A DNA stretch of 35,574 nucleotides from an uncultured Hyphomicrobiales bacterium (GTDB lineage: Bacteria > Pseudomonadota > Alphaproteobacteria > Rhizobiales > Beijerinckiaceae), in contig CAIYZJ010000033.1 in NCBI GenBank assembly GCA_903930675.1, positions 1 through 35,574 of the forward strand. Reading direction: 5' to 3'. The notes beneath the pieces were generated by a model that was given only the letters and a program-made list of their open reading frames with translations, did no database searches and was not told the DNA's origin. Every line of letters starts with the position of its first letter. Position 1 is the stretch's first letter. A program made the position numbers and the translations under genes. This document shows positions 14,878-23,207 of this stretch, piece after piece.

Positions 14878-16213
14878 ATGCGCGCGGCAGCGCTTCTTCG
14901 AACAGCACGGCTTCGCCCAGCGACGGCGACACCAATTCGCCCTGCCACATCACCATATGCCCGCGCACCATGGTGCCGACCGGCCAGCCCGTGACCTGCT
15001 TGCCGTGATAGGGCGTCCACCGGCTTTTCGAGGCGATCCAGTCATGGGTGATGGTCATGCGCTTTTTCAGATCGACAATGGTGAAATCGGCATCATAACC
15101 CAAGGCAATGCGGCCCTTGCGGGCCATGCCGAACAGCCGCGCCGGACCGGCGCTGGTCAGATCGACAAAGCGTTCCAGCGTCAGCCGTCCGGCATGGATG
15201 TGATCGAGCATCAAGGGCACCAGCGTCTGCACGCCGGTCATGCCCGAAGGCGAGGCCGGATAGGGCTTGGCCTTTTCTTCCAGCGTATGGGGCGCATGAT
15301 CGGAGCCGAGCACATCGGCCACGCCCTGTTGGATGCCCCACCACAGCGCATCGCGATGGCGCAGATCGCGCACCGGCGGGTTCATCTGCGCCAGCGTGCC
15401 CAATTCGTGATAGCAATCAGGGGCCACCATGGTCAGGTGATGCGGGGTAATCTCGCAGCTCGCCACGTCTTTCTGGTCGGCCAGATAGCGGATTTCCGCC
15501 TCGGTCGAAATATGCAGCACATGCACGCGTGCGCCGGTTTTGCGCGCCAGCCCGACCAGACGTTCGGTGCAGCGCAGGGCCACTTCCTCGCTGCGCCAGA
15601 CCGGATGGGAGGCCGGATCGCCCTCGATCCGCAAGTCGCGCCGCTCGCGCAGCATCATTTCATCCTCGGAATGGAAGGCCGAACGGCGGCGCAGTTTGGA
15701 CAGGATTTCTTCGACCCCGCGATCATCCTCGACCAGCAGCGAGCCGGTGGACGAGCCCATGAACACCTTGATGCCCGCTGATCCCGGCAGACGCTCCAGC
15801 TCGGGCAAGTCCTTGATATTGTCATGCGTGCCGCCGACCCAGAAGGCAAAATCGCAATGCATCCGGTGCGTGCCGCGTTTGACCTTGTCGGCCAGCGCTT
15901 CGGCTGTCGTGGTCTGCGGATCGGTATTGGGCATTTCGAATACCGCCGTCACCCCGCCCATGACTGCGGCGCGCGAGCCCGATTCGAGATCTTCCTTGTG
16001 ATCAAGACCCGGTTCGCGGAAATGGACCTGATCGTCGATCACGCCGGGCAGGATATGCAGGCCCGTGCAATCGACCACCTGTCCGGCATCGGCATGGCCC
16101 AACTGGCCCAAAGCCACGATACGCCCCTTGCTGATCCCGATGTCGCGCACGGCCACGCCATCCTGATTCGCAACCACACCATTCTTCAAAATCAGATCAT
16201 AGGTCGGGCGCAT
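14876..16213 (-). CDS. pyrC: Dihydroorotase-family amidohydrolase
   Basis: A 445-residue metal-dependent amidohydrolase. The carboxylated Lys is in GIKVFMGSS (K149), further ligands are in HVLHIST and ITPHHL, and the catalytic Asp is in LGSDHAPH. It should close or open the dihydroorotate ring in pyrimidine synthesis. The first metal motif, HxH in most dihydroorotases, reads QxH here (Q62-V-H64 in DDQVHFREPG). As I recall, the same change is found in the rhizobial homologues, so it is probably a clade trait and not damage. ATG at 16213 follows AAGGA at 8 bases; a TTG 18 bases upstream is less likely. No pyrB adjoins. Hydantoinase or allantoinase activity is an alternative. Confidence 0.85.
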   Translation of the reverse strand: MRPTYDLILKNGVVANQDGVAVRDIGISKGRIVALGQLGHADAGQVVDCTGLHILPGVIDDQVHFREPGLDHKEDLESGSRAAVMGGVTAVFEMPNTDPQTTTAEALADKVKRGTHRMHCDFAFWVGGTHDNIKDLPELERLPGSAGIKVFMGSSTGSLLVEDDRGVEEILSKLRRRSAFHSEDEMMLRERRDLRIEGDPASHPVWRSEEVALRCTERLVGLARKTGARVHVLHISTEAEIRYLADQKDVASCEITPHHLTMVAPDCYHELGTLAQMNPPVRDLRHRDALWWGIQQGVADVLGSDHAPHTLEEKAKPYPASPSGMTGVQTLVPLMLDHIHAGRLTLERFVDLTSAGPARLFGMARKGRIALGYDADFTIVDLKKRMTITHDWIASKSRWTPYHGKQVTGWPVGTMVRGHMVMWQGELVSPSLGEAVLFEEALPRA

Positions 16214-16345
16214 CGGGGCAATCCTTGTCAAACAGAGGTTTTCAGCACTTGAGACCTAGGCCAAACAGACATAGGTATGGACAACAGCCCATTTAACCCC
16301 ATCCAGACCGACTTGAACAGCCAGACCAGACAGGATCCAATCAGG

Positions 16346-17227
16346 ATGTCATCTCTTGTGTCCAGCACGTCAGCATTTTTGAGCGATCGCGCCGTTCTCG
16401 CCGTGACCGGCGCGGATGCCGAGACATTTCTGAACCGCTTGCTGACCCAAACCGTGCCCGAAGCGGACCAGACACGGGCCGCCTATGCCGCCCTGTTGAC
16501 CCCGCAAGGCAAGGTGATCAGCGATCTCTTCATCCTGCGCGATCCCCGCGCCGACGACTGTTTCTTGATTGATTGCCCGCTGGTCCTCGCCCCCGATCTT
16601 GTCAAACGCCTGACACTCTACCGGTTGCGTGCGGCGGTGACGATTGACGATCATTCAAGCGAATGGGGCGTGACGGCCCTGTGGGGTGATCAACACCCCG
16701 AAGCCGATGCTGTCGGCTTTGCCGATCCGCGCCTGCCTGCCATGGGCTATCGGGTGATCGGCGAGCGCGGCGAAGAAAACACCGGGGCCACCGGCGCCTA
16801 TCACGCCCGTCGCATTGCCTTGGGCCTGCCCGAGGGCGGCAAGGATTATATGTTCGGCTCGGTGTTTCCGCACGAGATCAATCTCGACCAGTTGCACGGT
16901 CTGGCCTTTGATAAGGGCTGCTATGTCGGGCAAGAGGTCGTGTCGCGGATGGAGCATCGCGGACTGGCGCGCAATCGTGTCGTGCCTGTGGTGTTTCCCG
17001 ACGGCTTTGCCGCCTCCGAGGGCATCGAAGTGCTGGCCGGGACACTGCCTGCCGGTCATCTCGGTTCCGTGACCGCGGGCGGCAAAGGCCTCGCGCTGTT
17101 GCGGCTCGACCGCGTTGCCGAGGCACAGGCCAAGGGCCAGCCCATCACCGCCGGCGGTGTCGCACTGGTTCCGCACAAGCCCGATTGGGCGGTATTCGAC
17201 TTTCCGATTTCAACTCCAAAGGCCTGA
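16346..17227 (+). CDS. ygfZ: YgfZ/GcvT-domain folate-binding protein
   Basis: A 293-residue tetrahydrofolate-binding protein. The YgfZ signature KGCYVGQE is present (residues 190-197), with the conserved Cys at 192. YgfZ supports maintenance or assembly of iron-sulfur enzymes such as the tRNA methylthiotransferase MiaB. An in-frame ATG at 16277 would add 23 polar residues unlike the family; ATG 16346 with AGGA about 10 bases before fits better. It is the first gene of a plus-strand run: the next gene, tag, starts one base after its stop. Confidence 0.92.
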   Translation: MSSLVSSTSAFLSDRAVLAVTGADAETFLNRLLTQTVPEADQTRAAYAALLTPQGKVISDLFILRDPRADDCFLIDCPLVLAPDLVKRLTLYRLRAAVTIDDHSSEWGVTALWGDQHPEADAVGFADPRLPAMGYRVIGERGEENTGATGAYHARRIALGLPEGGKDYMFGSVFPHEINLDQLHGLAFDKGCYVGQEVVSRMEHRGLARNRVVPVVFPDGFAASEGIEVLAGTLPAGHLGSVTAGGKGLALLRLDRVAEAQAKGQPITAGGVALVPHKPDWAVFDFPISTPKA

Positions 17228-17228
17228 G

Positions 17229-17840
17229 ATGACACCGCGTCCGGCAATTCTGCACGAAGATGGCAAATATCGCTGCCCGTGGCCCGGCACAGACCCGCTC
17301 TATGTCGCCTATCACGACACCGATTGGGGCGTGCCGGAATTCGACAGCCGCGCCTTGTTCGAAAAATTCATTCTCGACGGGTTTCAGGCGGGCCTGTCAT
17401 GGATCACCATCTTGCGCAAACGCGAGACCTTCAGAGAGGCCTTTGACGGTTTCCAGCCGCACCTCATTGTCAATTACGATGCCGCCAAGGTGGAGGAATT
17501 GATGAACAATGCGGGCATTATCCGCAACCGCGCCAAGATCATCGGCACGATCGAGAGCGCGCGCATCTGGATGGAGATCGAACAGAAACAGGGTTTCACC
17601 GATCTGTTGTGGAAGCATTATGACGGCCGCCCGCAACAAAACACGTATCGCCACCACAACGAAGTGCCGACCCGGACCGAAATCTCGGAGCGCGTTTCCA
17701 AAGAGTTGAAACAACTCGGGTTCAAATTCTGCGGCCCCACCATCGTCTATGCCTTCATGGAGGCGGTCGGCATGGTCAATGACCACCTGACCGATTGCTT
17801 CCGCCACGAGGAAGTGCGCGCCATCGGGGAACGGTTGTGA
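17229..17840 (+). CDS. tag: DNA-3-methyladenine glycosylase I
   Basis: A 203-residue base-excision repair enzyme that removes 3-methyladenine from alkylated DNA. The N-terminal CPWPGTDPLYVAYHDTDWG is diagnostic. The structural zinc ligands are visible as C16, H29, H186 and C190, with the H-x3-C spacing of the E. coli enzyme. ILDGFQAGLSW and NRAKI carry the helix-hairpin-helix-type DNA-binding fold. It begins one base after ygfZ and overlaps the next gene by one base (TGATG), so it is in an operon. Confidence 0.96.
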   Translation: MTPRPAILHEDGKYRCPWPGTDPLYVAYHDTDWGVPEFDSRALFEKFILDGFQAGLSWITILRKRETFREAFDGFQPHLIVNYDAAKVEELMNNAGIIRNRAKIIGTIESARIWMEIEQKQGFTDLLWKHYDGRPQQNTYRHHNEVPTRTEISERVSKELKQLGFKFCGPTIVYAFMEAVGMVNDHLTDCFRHEEVRAIGERL

Positions 17841-18487
17841 TGCCTGTCAAAGAACCCCCAAGCAAAGCCCCACCAAGCAAAGCCTCCCCGCGCGCCTGGC
17901 AGCGGATGCTGTCGGGCCGCAGGCTCGACCTGCTCGATCCCTCGCCGCTCGATATCGAAATCGACGACATCGCGCACGGACTGGCGCGTGTGGCGCGCTG
18001 GAACGGGCAGACGCACGGCTCGCATGCCTTCTCAGTCGCCCAGCATTCGGTGCTGGTGGAGATGATCGGACGGCAGCTGTCCCCCGGTCTCGGCCCCAAG
18101 GAGCAGCTGGCCATCGTGCTGCATGATGCGGCCGAATATGTGATCGGGGATATGATCTCGCCGTTCAAGGCGGCGCTGGGGATGGATTACAAAACCTTCG
18201 AGGCGCGTTTGCAGGCGGCCATCCATATCCGGTTCGGACTTGCGCCCCTGTTGACGCCCTCGCTGACGGTCCTGACCAAAACCGCCGACAAAGCCGCAGC
18301 CTATTACGAGGCCACCCGTCTGGCGGGTTTTCAGGAGGAGGAGGCCTTGCGGTTTTTCGGCCGTCCGCCCAAACTGACCCGTGACACCGAAAACCTCTTG
18401 ACCCCGCTGCCGACCGACGAGGCCAAACAGCTGATGGTGCAGCGGGTCGAACTGTTGTCGCGCGATATTGCAGCCCTGAAGGAGTGA
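17840..18487 (+). CDS. HD-domain phosphohydrolase (YfbR-like)
   Basis: A 215-residue HD-superfamily protein. The metal-binding residues are H69 (SVAQHS), H95-D96 (VLHDAAEY) and a later Asp at GDMISP (D104). The pattern resembles YfbR-type 5'-deoxyribonucleotidases, which dephosphorylate dNMPs, but the substrate is not proven by sequence. The first 17 residues are a Lys/Pro/Ser repeat (EPPSKAPPSK) outside the domain. Its ATG overlaps the tag stop, and the next gene starts right at its own stop. Confidence 0.82.
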   Translation: MPVKEPPSKAPPSKASPRAWQRMLSGRRLDLLDPSPLDIEIDDIAHGLARVARWNGQTHGSHAFSVAQHSVLVEMIGRQLSPGLGPKEQLAIVLHDAAEYVIGDMISPFKAALGMDYKTFEARLQAAIHIRFGLAPLLTPSLTVLTKTADKAAAYYEATRLAGFQEEEALRFFGRPPKLTRDTENLLTPLPTDEAKQLMVQRVELLSRDIAALKE

Positions 18488-18489
18488 TG

Positions 18490-19005
18490 ATGCCCGAAAT
18501 CCATGTCTCCTCGCTGGCGCGCCTGCATGAAACCGTCACCCGCACCAATGCCAGCCATGTGGTGACGCTGATCAATGCCGCCACCGTGGTGGAACGGCCT
18601 GCCGTCATCACGCCCGACCGGCATTTGTTCATCGGCGTCAGCGACATCACCGCACCGATTGACGGCCACATCATGCCGAGCGAGGCGCATGTGCACACAC
18701 TGCTGGATTTCGTGCAGCAATGGGACAGGATGCACCCGATTGTGATCCATTGCTGGGCCGGGATCAGCCGCTCCACCGCGGCCGCCTTTATAACCGCCTG
18801 TGCGCTGTTTCCCCATCAGGACGAACTGCGGATCGCCCGCCGCCTGCGTCAGGCCTCCGCTTCGGCCACGCCCAATCCCGTGCTGGTGTCGGCGGCAGAC
18901 CAGATTTTGAAACGGCAGGGCCGCATGGTCTCGGCCATCCAGTCGATCGGGCGCGGGGCCGATGCGTTCGAGGGCACGCCCTTCCATCTCCCGCTCGCCG
19001 ATTAA
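18490..19005 (+). CDS. Tyrosine phosphatase-family protein
   Basis: A 171-residue cysteine phosphatase of the dual-specificity-like fold. The P-loop is HCWAGISRS (H87, C88, R94), a perfect C-x5-R, so Cys-based phosphate ester hydrolysis is likely. The target is unknown. Two ATGs are possible: 18487 overlaps the HD stop but is only 2 bases from AAGGAG, while 18490 is 5 bases from it and is preferred. It ends 15 bases before the NAD-regulator gene, with a conserved order that I also associate with other alphaproteobacteria. Confidence 0.82.
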   Translation: MPEIHVSSLARLHETVTRTNASHVVTLINAATVVERPAVITPDRHLFIGVSDITAPIDGHIMPSEAHVHTLLDFVQQWDRMHPIVIHCWAGISRSTAAAFITACALFPHQDELRIARRLRQASASATPNPVLVSAADQILKRQGRMVSAIQSIGRGADAFEGTPFHLPLAD

Positions 19006-19020
19006 GCGAAAGACCGGTCC

Positions 19021-20031
19021 ATGAGAGAGACGGCGCAGCATCCGCAAGCCCTGATCGACATCGACATTGCCGCCGCCGTGGTGACGCTGGACCATCAATC
19101 GCCGCAAATTCTGGTGGCCAGAAACGCGGAGCCCGCCGATCCGGAGGGACGCGGAGGTGAACAGGTTCTGTGGTCGCTGCCCTCGGGCCGCTTCGATCCC
19201 TCGCGCTACCGCACGCTGGATATCGCGCTCAGGGTGTTTGTGACCGAACAGGCCGGTTGCGATCTCGGCTATGTCGAACAGCTCTACACTTTCGGCGATC
19301 GCGGCCGCGCCGCCGACGAGGAAGAGGGACGCCGCCATGTCGTCTCGATCGGTTATCTCGCGCTGACCGGCGGCATTACCACTCCGTCCGCTTTGCCGCC
19401 CACCGCCCGTTTCAGGCCTTGGTACCGGTTTTTCCCGTGGGAAGACTGGCGCAATGGCCGTCCCGCCATGCTCGACACCAGCCTGATGCCGTTGTTGACC
19501 GAATGGGCGCAGGACCGCGCAAGCGAACAGGCCGAAAGGGCCAGACGGGCCTTGCCGCGTGCCATTCGTCTGCGCCAGTGTTTCGGCGCCGATGGCAGTC
19601 CGTGGGACGAGGAAAAGGTGCTGGAACGCTATGAATTGCTCTACGAGGCCGGATTGGTGCAGGAAGCGGTGCGCGATGGCCGCCCTGCCGCGCTGGCGCG
19701 CGGCCAATGGCCCAATCTGGGCGAGGCGATGTCGTTCGACCACCGCCGGATTCTGGCGACCGCGATGGGGCGGTTGCGCGGCAAGCTGAAATACCGGCCC
19801 GTCGTGTTCGAGTTGATGCCGGAAGCCTTTACCCTGACCGCCTTGCAGCACAGCGTGGAGGCCATTTCGGGCCGCCATCTGCACAAGCAGAATTTCCGCC
19901 GTTTGGTCGAAAACACCGCACTGGTCGAACCCACCGGCCAGCAATCGCTGACCCGTGGCCGTCCGGCGGCCCTGTTCAAATTCCGTTCGGATGTGCTGCA
20001 AGAGCGCCCCGCCCCCGGTTTGCGGCTGTAA
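19021..20031 (+). CDS. nadQ: Nudix-like winged-helix NAD biosynthesis regulator (COG4111, NadQ type)
   Basis: A 336-residue cytoplasmic regulator. Residues about 10-165 are a Nudix-like fold with VLWSLPSGRFDPSRY and YVEQLYTFGDRGR, the pattern of NrtR and COG4111 proteins. The Nudix box is degenerate: the REUxEE metal helix reads LRVFVTEQ, so it should sense and not hydrolyse its ligand. Residues about 200-336 hold a winged-helix region typical of these repressors (ending HLHKQNFRRLVE...GRPAALFKF). COG4111 proteins are called NadQ in regulon studies and are linked to nadABC control in alphaproteobacteria; I rely on memory for that. Matching dyads lie before nadA in this window. It is the last gene of the ygfZ-tag-HD-phosphatase run. 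The NrtR label is the main alternative. Confidence 0.78.
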   Translation: MRETAQHPQALIDIDIAAAVVTLDHQSPQILVARNAEPADPEGRGGEQVLWSLPSGRFDPSRYRTLDIALRVFVTEQAGCDLGYVEQLYTFGDRGRAADEEEGRRHVVSIGYLALTGGITTPSALPPTARFRPWYRFFPWEDWRNGRPAMLDTSLMPLLTEWAQDRASEQAERARRALPRAIRLRQCFGADGSPWDEEKVLERYELLYEAGLVQEAVRDGRPAALARGQWPNLGEAMSFDHRRILATAMGRLRGKLKYRPVVFELMPEAFTLTALQHSVEAISGRHLHKQNFRRLVENTALVEPTGQQSLTRGRPAALFKFRSDVLQERPAPGLRL

Positions 20032-20044
20032 TCGGTTGATAAAA

Positions 20045-20070
20045 CGGGCTTTGCACCGCTGTGCGGCCCG
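20045..20070 (+). terminator. Hairpin after the NAD-regulator gene
   Basis: CGGGC (20045-20049) pairs with GCCCG (20066-20070) and an inner GCAC (20053-20056) pairs with GTGC (20061-20064). It starts 14 bases past the regulator stop. There is no T-tract, so it could be a Rho-assisted end or an mRNA 3' stabiliser. Confidence 0.4.
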
Positions 20071-20157
20071 ATATATCCAAGGCGGACTTGCCAAAACCCT
20101 GCCAGTTGCCAGATAAGGGTCTGACAACAAGAATCCCCAATCAGAATCGATCACGCC

Positions 20158-20412
20158 ATGACATCGCAAACAGACCCCACTGCCGTTGAGACTTTGAGCT
20201 TTGAACAGGCTCTGGCCGAACTCGAGGCCATTGTGCAGCGTCTCGAACGCGGTGACGTGCCGCTTGAGCAATCCATTGCCATTTACGGGCGCGGCGAGGC
20301 GCTCAAAGCGCGTTGCGACCAGTTGCTGAAACAGGCCGAGGTCAAAATCGAGCAAATCACCCTCGGTGCCGATGGCTCGGCCCAAGGCAGCGTGCCGTTT
20401 CAGGCCGGTTAA
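20158..20412 (+). CDS. xseB: Exodeoxyribonuclease VII small subunit
   Basis: An 84-residue protein with the family core [20 protein letters not shown] and later [15 protein letters not shown] and a second heptad segment, an antiparallel coiled-coil pair. Several copies bind XseA to form exonuclease VII, which degrades single-stranded DNA. Length fits. No strong ribosome site precedes ATG 20158. It is followed at 73 bases by dxs, the usual alphaproteobacterial order. Confidence 0.95.
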   Translation: MTSQTDPTAVETLSFEQALAELEAIVQRLERGDVPLEQSIAIYGRGEALKARCDQLLKQAEVKIEQITLGADGSAQGSVPFQAG

Positions 20413-20485
20413 GGCAATCATTGCAGCACAAGCGCGACGGGTGTAAGCCTAGGCTCCGATCATTGCGAAAACAGAGTCCGTTCAT

Positions 20486-22405
20486 TTGACCCCTTTGCTC
20501 GACACCATCCAAACCCCTTACGATCTGCGCAAATTGCCTGCTTCGGATTTGAAACAGGTGGCCGACGAGTTGCGCGCAGAAACCATTTCGGCGGTTTCGG
20601 TGACAGGCGGGCATCTGGGCGCGGGGCTCGGGGTGGTCGAGCTGACAGTGGCGCTGCATTACGTGTTTTCGACCCCCGATGACCGGCTGATCTGGGATGT
20701 CGGCCATCAGGCCTATCCGCACAAGATCCTGACCGGACGCCGTGACCGCATCCGCACCTTGCGGCAGGGCGGCGGTCTGTCGGGTTTTACCAAACGCGAC
20801 GAGAGCATTTACGACCCGTTCGGCACCGCCCATTCCTCGACCTCGATTTCGGCGGGGCTGGGCATGGCGGTCGCCCGCGATCTCGACAAGAAACACAACA
20901 ATGTGATTGCGGTGATCGGTGACGGCGCGATGTCGGCGGGCATGGCCTATGAGGCCATGAACAATGCCGGCGCCATGCATTCGCGCCTGATTGTCATTCT
21001 CAACGACAATGACATGTCGATTGCCCCGCCCACCGGTGCGATGTCGGCCTATCTGGCGCGACTGGTGTCTGGCAACACCTATCGCGGTTTCCGCGAGGCG
21101 GCCAAGCAGCTGGCCAAAAAACTGCCGAAATTTTTCTACGACAAGGCCAAGCGCGCCGAAGAATATGCCCGCGGCTTCTGGACCGGCGGCACCTTGTTCG
21201 AGGAGCTGGGCTTTTTTTATGTCGGTCCGGTCGACGGCCATAATCTCGACCATTTGTTGCCGGTTCTCGAAAACATCCGTGACAACGGCACAGGCCCGAT
21301 CCTGCTGCATGTGGTCACGCAAAAAGGCAAAGGCTATGCACCGGCAGAAGCCTCTGCCGACAAATATCACGGCGTCACCACCTTCGATGTGGTGACCGGC
21401 ACGCAAGCCAAGCCGAAGGCCAATGCGCCCTCCTACACCAATATTTTTGCCAAGAGCCTGATTGCCGAAGCCGGACATGACCCGAAGATCGTCGCCATTA
21501 CCGCGGCCATGCCGACCGGCACCGGCCTTGACCGGTTCGGCGAGATTTATCCGTCCCGCACCTTCGATGTCGGCATTGCCGAACAGCATGCGGTGACCTT
21601 TGCCGCGGGACTGGCGACCGAAGGCTACAAGCCGTTTTGCGCGATCTATTCGACCTTCCTGCAGCGCGGCTATGATCAGGTGGTCCATGATGTCGCATTG
21701 CAAAACCTGCCCGTGCGCTTTGCGCTGGACCGGGCTGGTCTTGTGGGCGCCGACGGCCCGACACATGCGGGCGCTTACGATGTCGCCTTCCTCGGCTGCC
21801 TGCCGAATATGGTGGTGATGGCGGCGGCCGACGAGGCCGAATTGATGCATATGGTGGCCACGGCTGCCGCCTATGATGACGGCCCGATTGCCTTGCGCTT
21901 TCCGCGCGGCGAAGGCGTCGGCATCGATGTGCCCGACCGCGGCACCGTGCTGGAGATCGGCAAGGGCCGGATTGTCCGTCAGGGCCATCAGGTGGCCCTG
22001 CTCTCTTTCGGCACCCGTCTGGCCGAAACACTCAAAGCCGCCGAGGAGCTGTCACGCTTCGGCCTGTCGGCCACCGTGGCCGATGCGCGCTTTGCCAAAC
22101 CGCTCGATACCGCGCTGGTCGACCAGCTTGTGGCCAGCCACGAGGTGCTGATCACCATCGAGGAAGGCTCGGTGGGCGGGTTCGGCTCCTATGTGCTGCA
22201 TCATCTGAGCGAGAGCGGCGCGCTGGACGGCGCGTTCAAGGTCCGCACCATGGTGCTGCCCGACCTCTTCCTCGACCATGACAAACCCGAACGCATGTAT
22301 GCCAAAGCGGGTCTGGATGCCAAAGCCATTGTGACCAAAGTGATGGAAACACTGGGCCGCGAAAGCGAGCTTGCAACCGGCGAACCCACCGCCATCAGCG
22401 CGTGA
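20486..22405 (+). CDS. dxs: 1-deoxy-D-xylulose-5-phosphate synthase
   Basis: A 639-residue thiamine-diphosphate enzyme that joins pyruvate and glyceraldehyde 3-phosphate, the first step of the MEP isoprenoid route and a source for thiamine and pyridoxal synthesis. [11 protein letters not shown] (N-terminal), [19 protein letters not shown] (ThDP motif at about 152-170) and [16 protein letters not shown] are diagnostic. The frame opens at a TTG at 20486, the first possible start after an upstream stop; it has only a weak ribosome site. Genes tlyA and the RNA methyltransferase follow closely. Confidence 0.95.
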   Translation: MTPLLDTIQTPYDLRKLPASDLKQVADELRAETISAVSVTGGHLGAGLGVVELTVALHYVFSTPDDRLIWDVGHQAYPHKILTGRRDRIRTLRQGGGLSGFTKRDESIYDPFGTAHSSTSISAGLGMAVARDLDKKHNNVIAVIGDGAMSAGMAYEAMNNAGAMHSRLIVILNDNDMSIAPPTGAMSAYLARLVSGNTYRGFREAAKQLAKKLPKFFYDKAKRAEEYARGFWTGGTLFEELGFFYVGPVDGHNLDHLLPVLENIRDNGTGPILLHVVTQKGKGYAPAEASADKYHGVTTFDVVTGTQAKPKANAPSYTNIFAKSLIAEAGHDPKIVAITAAMPTGTGLDRFGEIYPSRTFDVGIAEQHAVTFAAGLATEGYKPFCAIYSTFLQRGYDQVVHDVALQNLPVRFALDRAGLVGADGPTHAGAYDVAFLGCLPNMVVMAAADEAELMHMVATAAAYDDGPIALRFPRGEGVGIDVPDRGTVLEIGKGRIVRQGHQVALLSFGTRLAETLKAAEELSRFGLSATVADARFAKPLDTALVDQLVASHEVLITIEEGSVGGFGSYVLHHLSESGALDGAFKVRTMVLPDLFLDHDKPERMYAKAGLDAKAIVTKVMETLGRESELATGEPTAISA

Positions 22406-22416
22406 GAGGGGACCGG

Positions 22417-23163
22417 ATGTCTCCCCGCCAGCGCGCCGACCAGACCCTTGTTGCCCGCGGCCTGTTCGAAAGCCGCGCCAAAGCGCAAGAGGCGATCGAA
22501 GCGGGACTGGTGACCGCCGATGGTGTGGTGGTGCGCAAAGCCTCCGAGGGCATTGCCTCTTCGGCCAAAATTGTCGCCCAAAAAGCCCATCCATGGGTAT
22601 CGCGCGGCGGCGTCAAGCTGGCCTTTGCCCTCGACCATTTCGGGATCAGCGTCGAAGGCCGCGATTGCATGGATGTCGGGGCGTCAACCGGCGGCTTCTC
22701 GCAAGTGCTGTTGTCGCGCCGCGCCCATCATGTCACCGCCGTCGATGTCGGGCACGGGCAGTTGCACCCCAAATTGCAGCGCGACCCGCGGCTGTTGTCG
22801 CTTGAAAGTCTCGATATCCGCGATGTCACCCCCGAAGATCTGCCCTTCCCGCCTTCTATCATTGCCATGGATGTCAGCTTTATTCCGCTGACCGTGGCTT
22901 TGCCTGCCGCGCTCGCTCTGGCCGTGCCACCGGACAATGCACCCGCTTATGCGGTGCTGCTGATCAAGCCGCAATTCGAGGCCGGAAAAAAGCATGTCGG
23001 ACGCGGCGGCTTGATCAAGGATGCCGATATCCATGCCATGGTGTGCGAGCAAACCGCCGAATTTGTCGATTCTCTCGGCTGGCAGGTCGACGGCATCGTG
23101 GCCTCGCCGATTTTGGGCGGCGAAGGCAATGCCGAATTTTTACTCGCAGCACATCTCGGCTAA
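22417..23163 (+). CDS. tlyA: TlyA-family rRNA (cytidine-2'-O)-methyltransferase
   Basis: A 248-residue protein. Residues 1-65 are an S4 RNA-binding domain (ADQTLVARGLFESRAKAQEA). From about residue 80 an FtsJ-like fold begins, with the SAM motif DVGASTGGF (86-94) and later LIKPQFEAGKKHVG. TlyA proteins 2'-O-methylate rRNA cytidines and, in some species, are linked to capreomycin sensitivity. ATG 22417 follows GAGAGGGGA; a GTG at 22402 overlapping dxs is an alternative. It lies 11 bases after dxs. Confidence 0.93.
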   Translation: MSPRQRADQTLVARGLFESRAKAQEAIEAGLVTADGVVVRKASEGIASSAKIVAQKAHPWVSRGGVKLAFALDHFGISVEGRDCMDVGASTGGFSQVLLSRRAHHVTAVDVGHGQLHPKLQRDPRLLSLESLDIRDVTPEDLPFPPSIIAMDVSFIPLTVALPAALALAVPPDNAPAYAVLLIKPQFEAGKKHVGRGGLIKDADIHAMVCEQTAEFVDSLGWQVDGIVASPILGGEGNAEFLLAAHLG

Positions 23164-23207
23164 AGCTGCTAGACTGCCGAGACATCCTCACAGATTGAAA
23201 GTCGCCC

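Noticed and set aside
18331-20421. 696-codon minus-strand frame
   Set aside because: It lies antisense to the tyrosine phosphatase, NAD regulator and xseB, which have clear families; a GC-rich shadow frame.
20357-21988. 543-codon minus-strand frame
   Set aside because: Antisense to dxs, His/Arg/Gly-rich composition typical of a shadow frame, no motifs.
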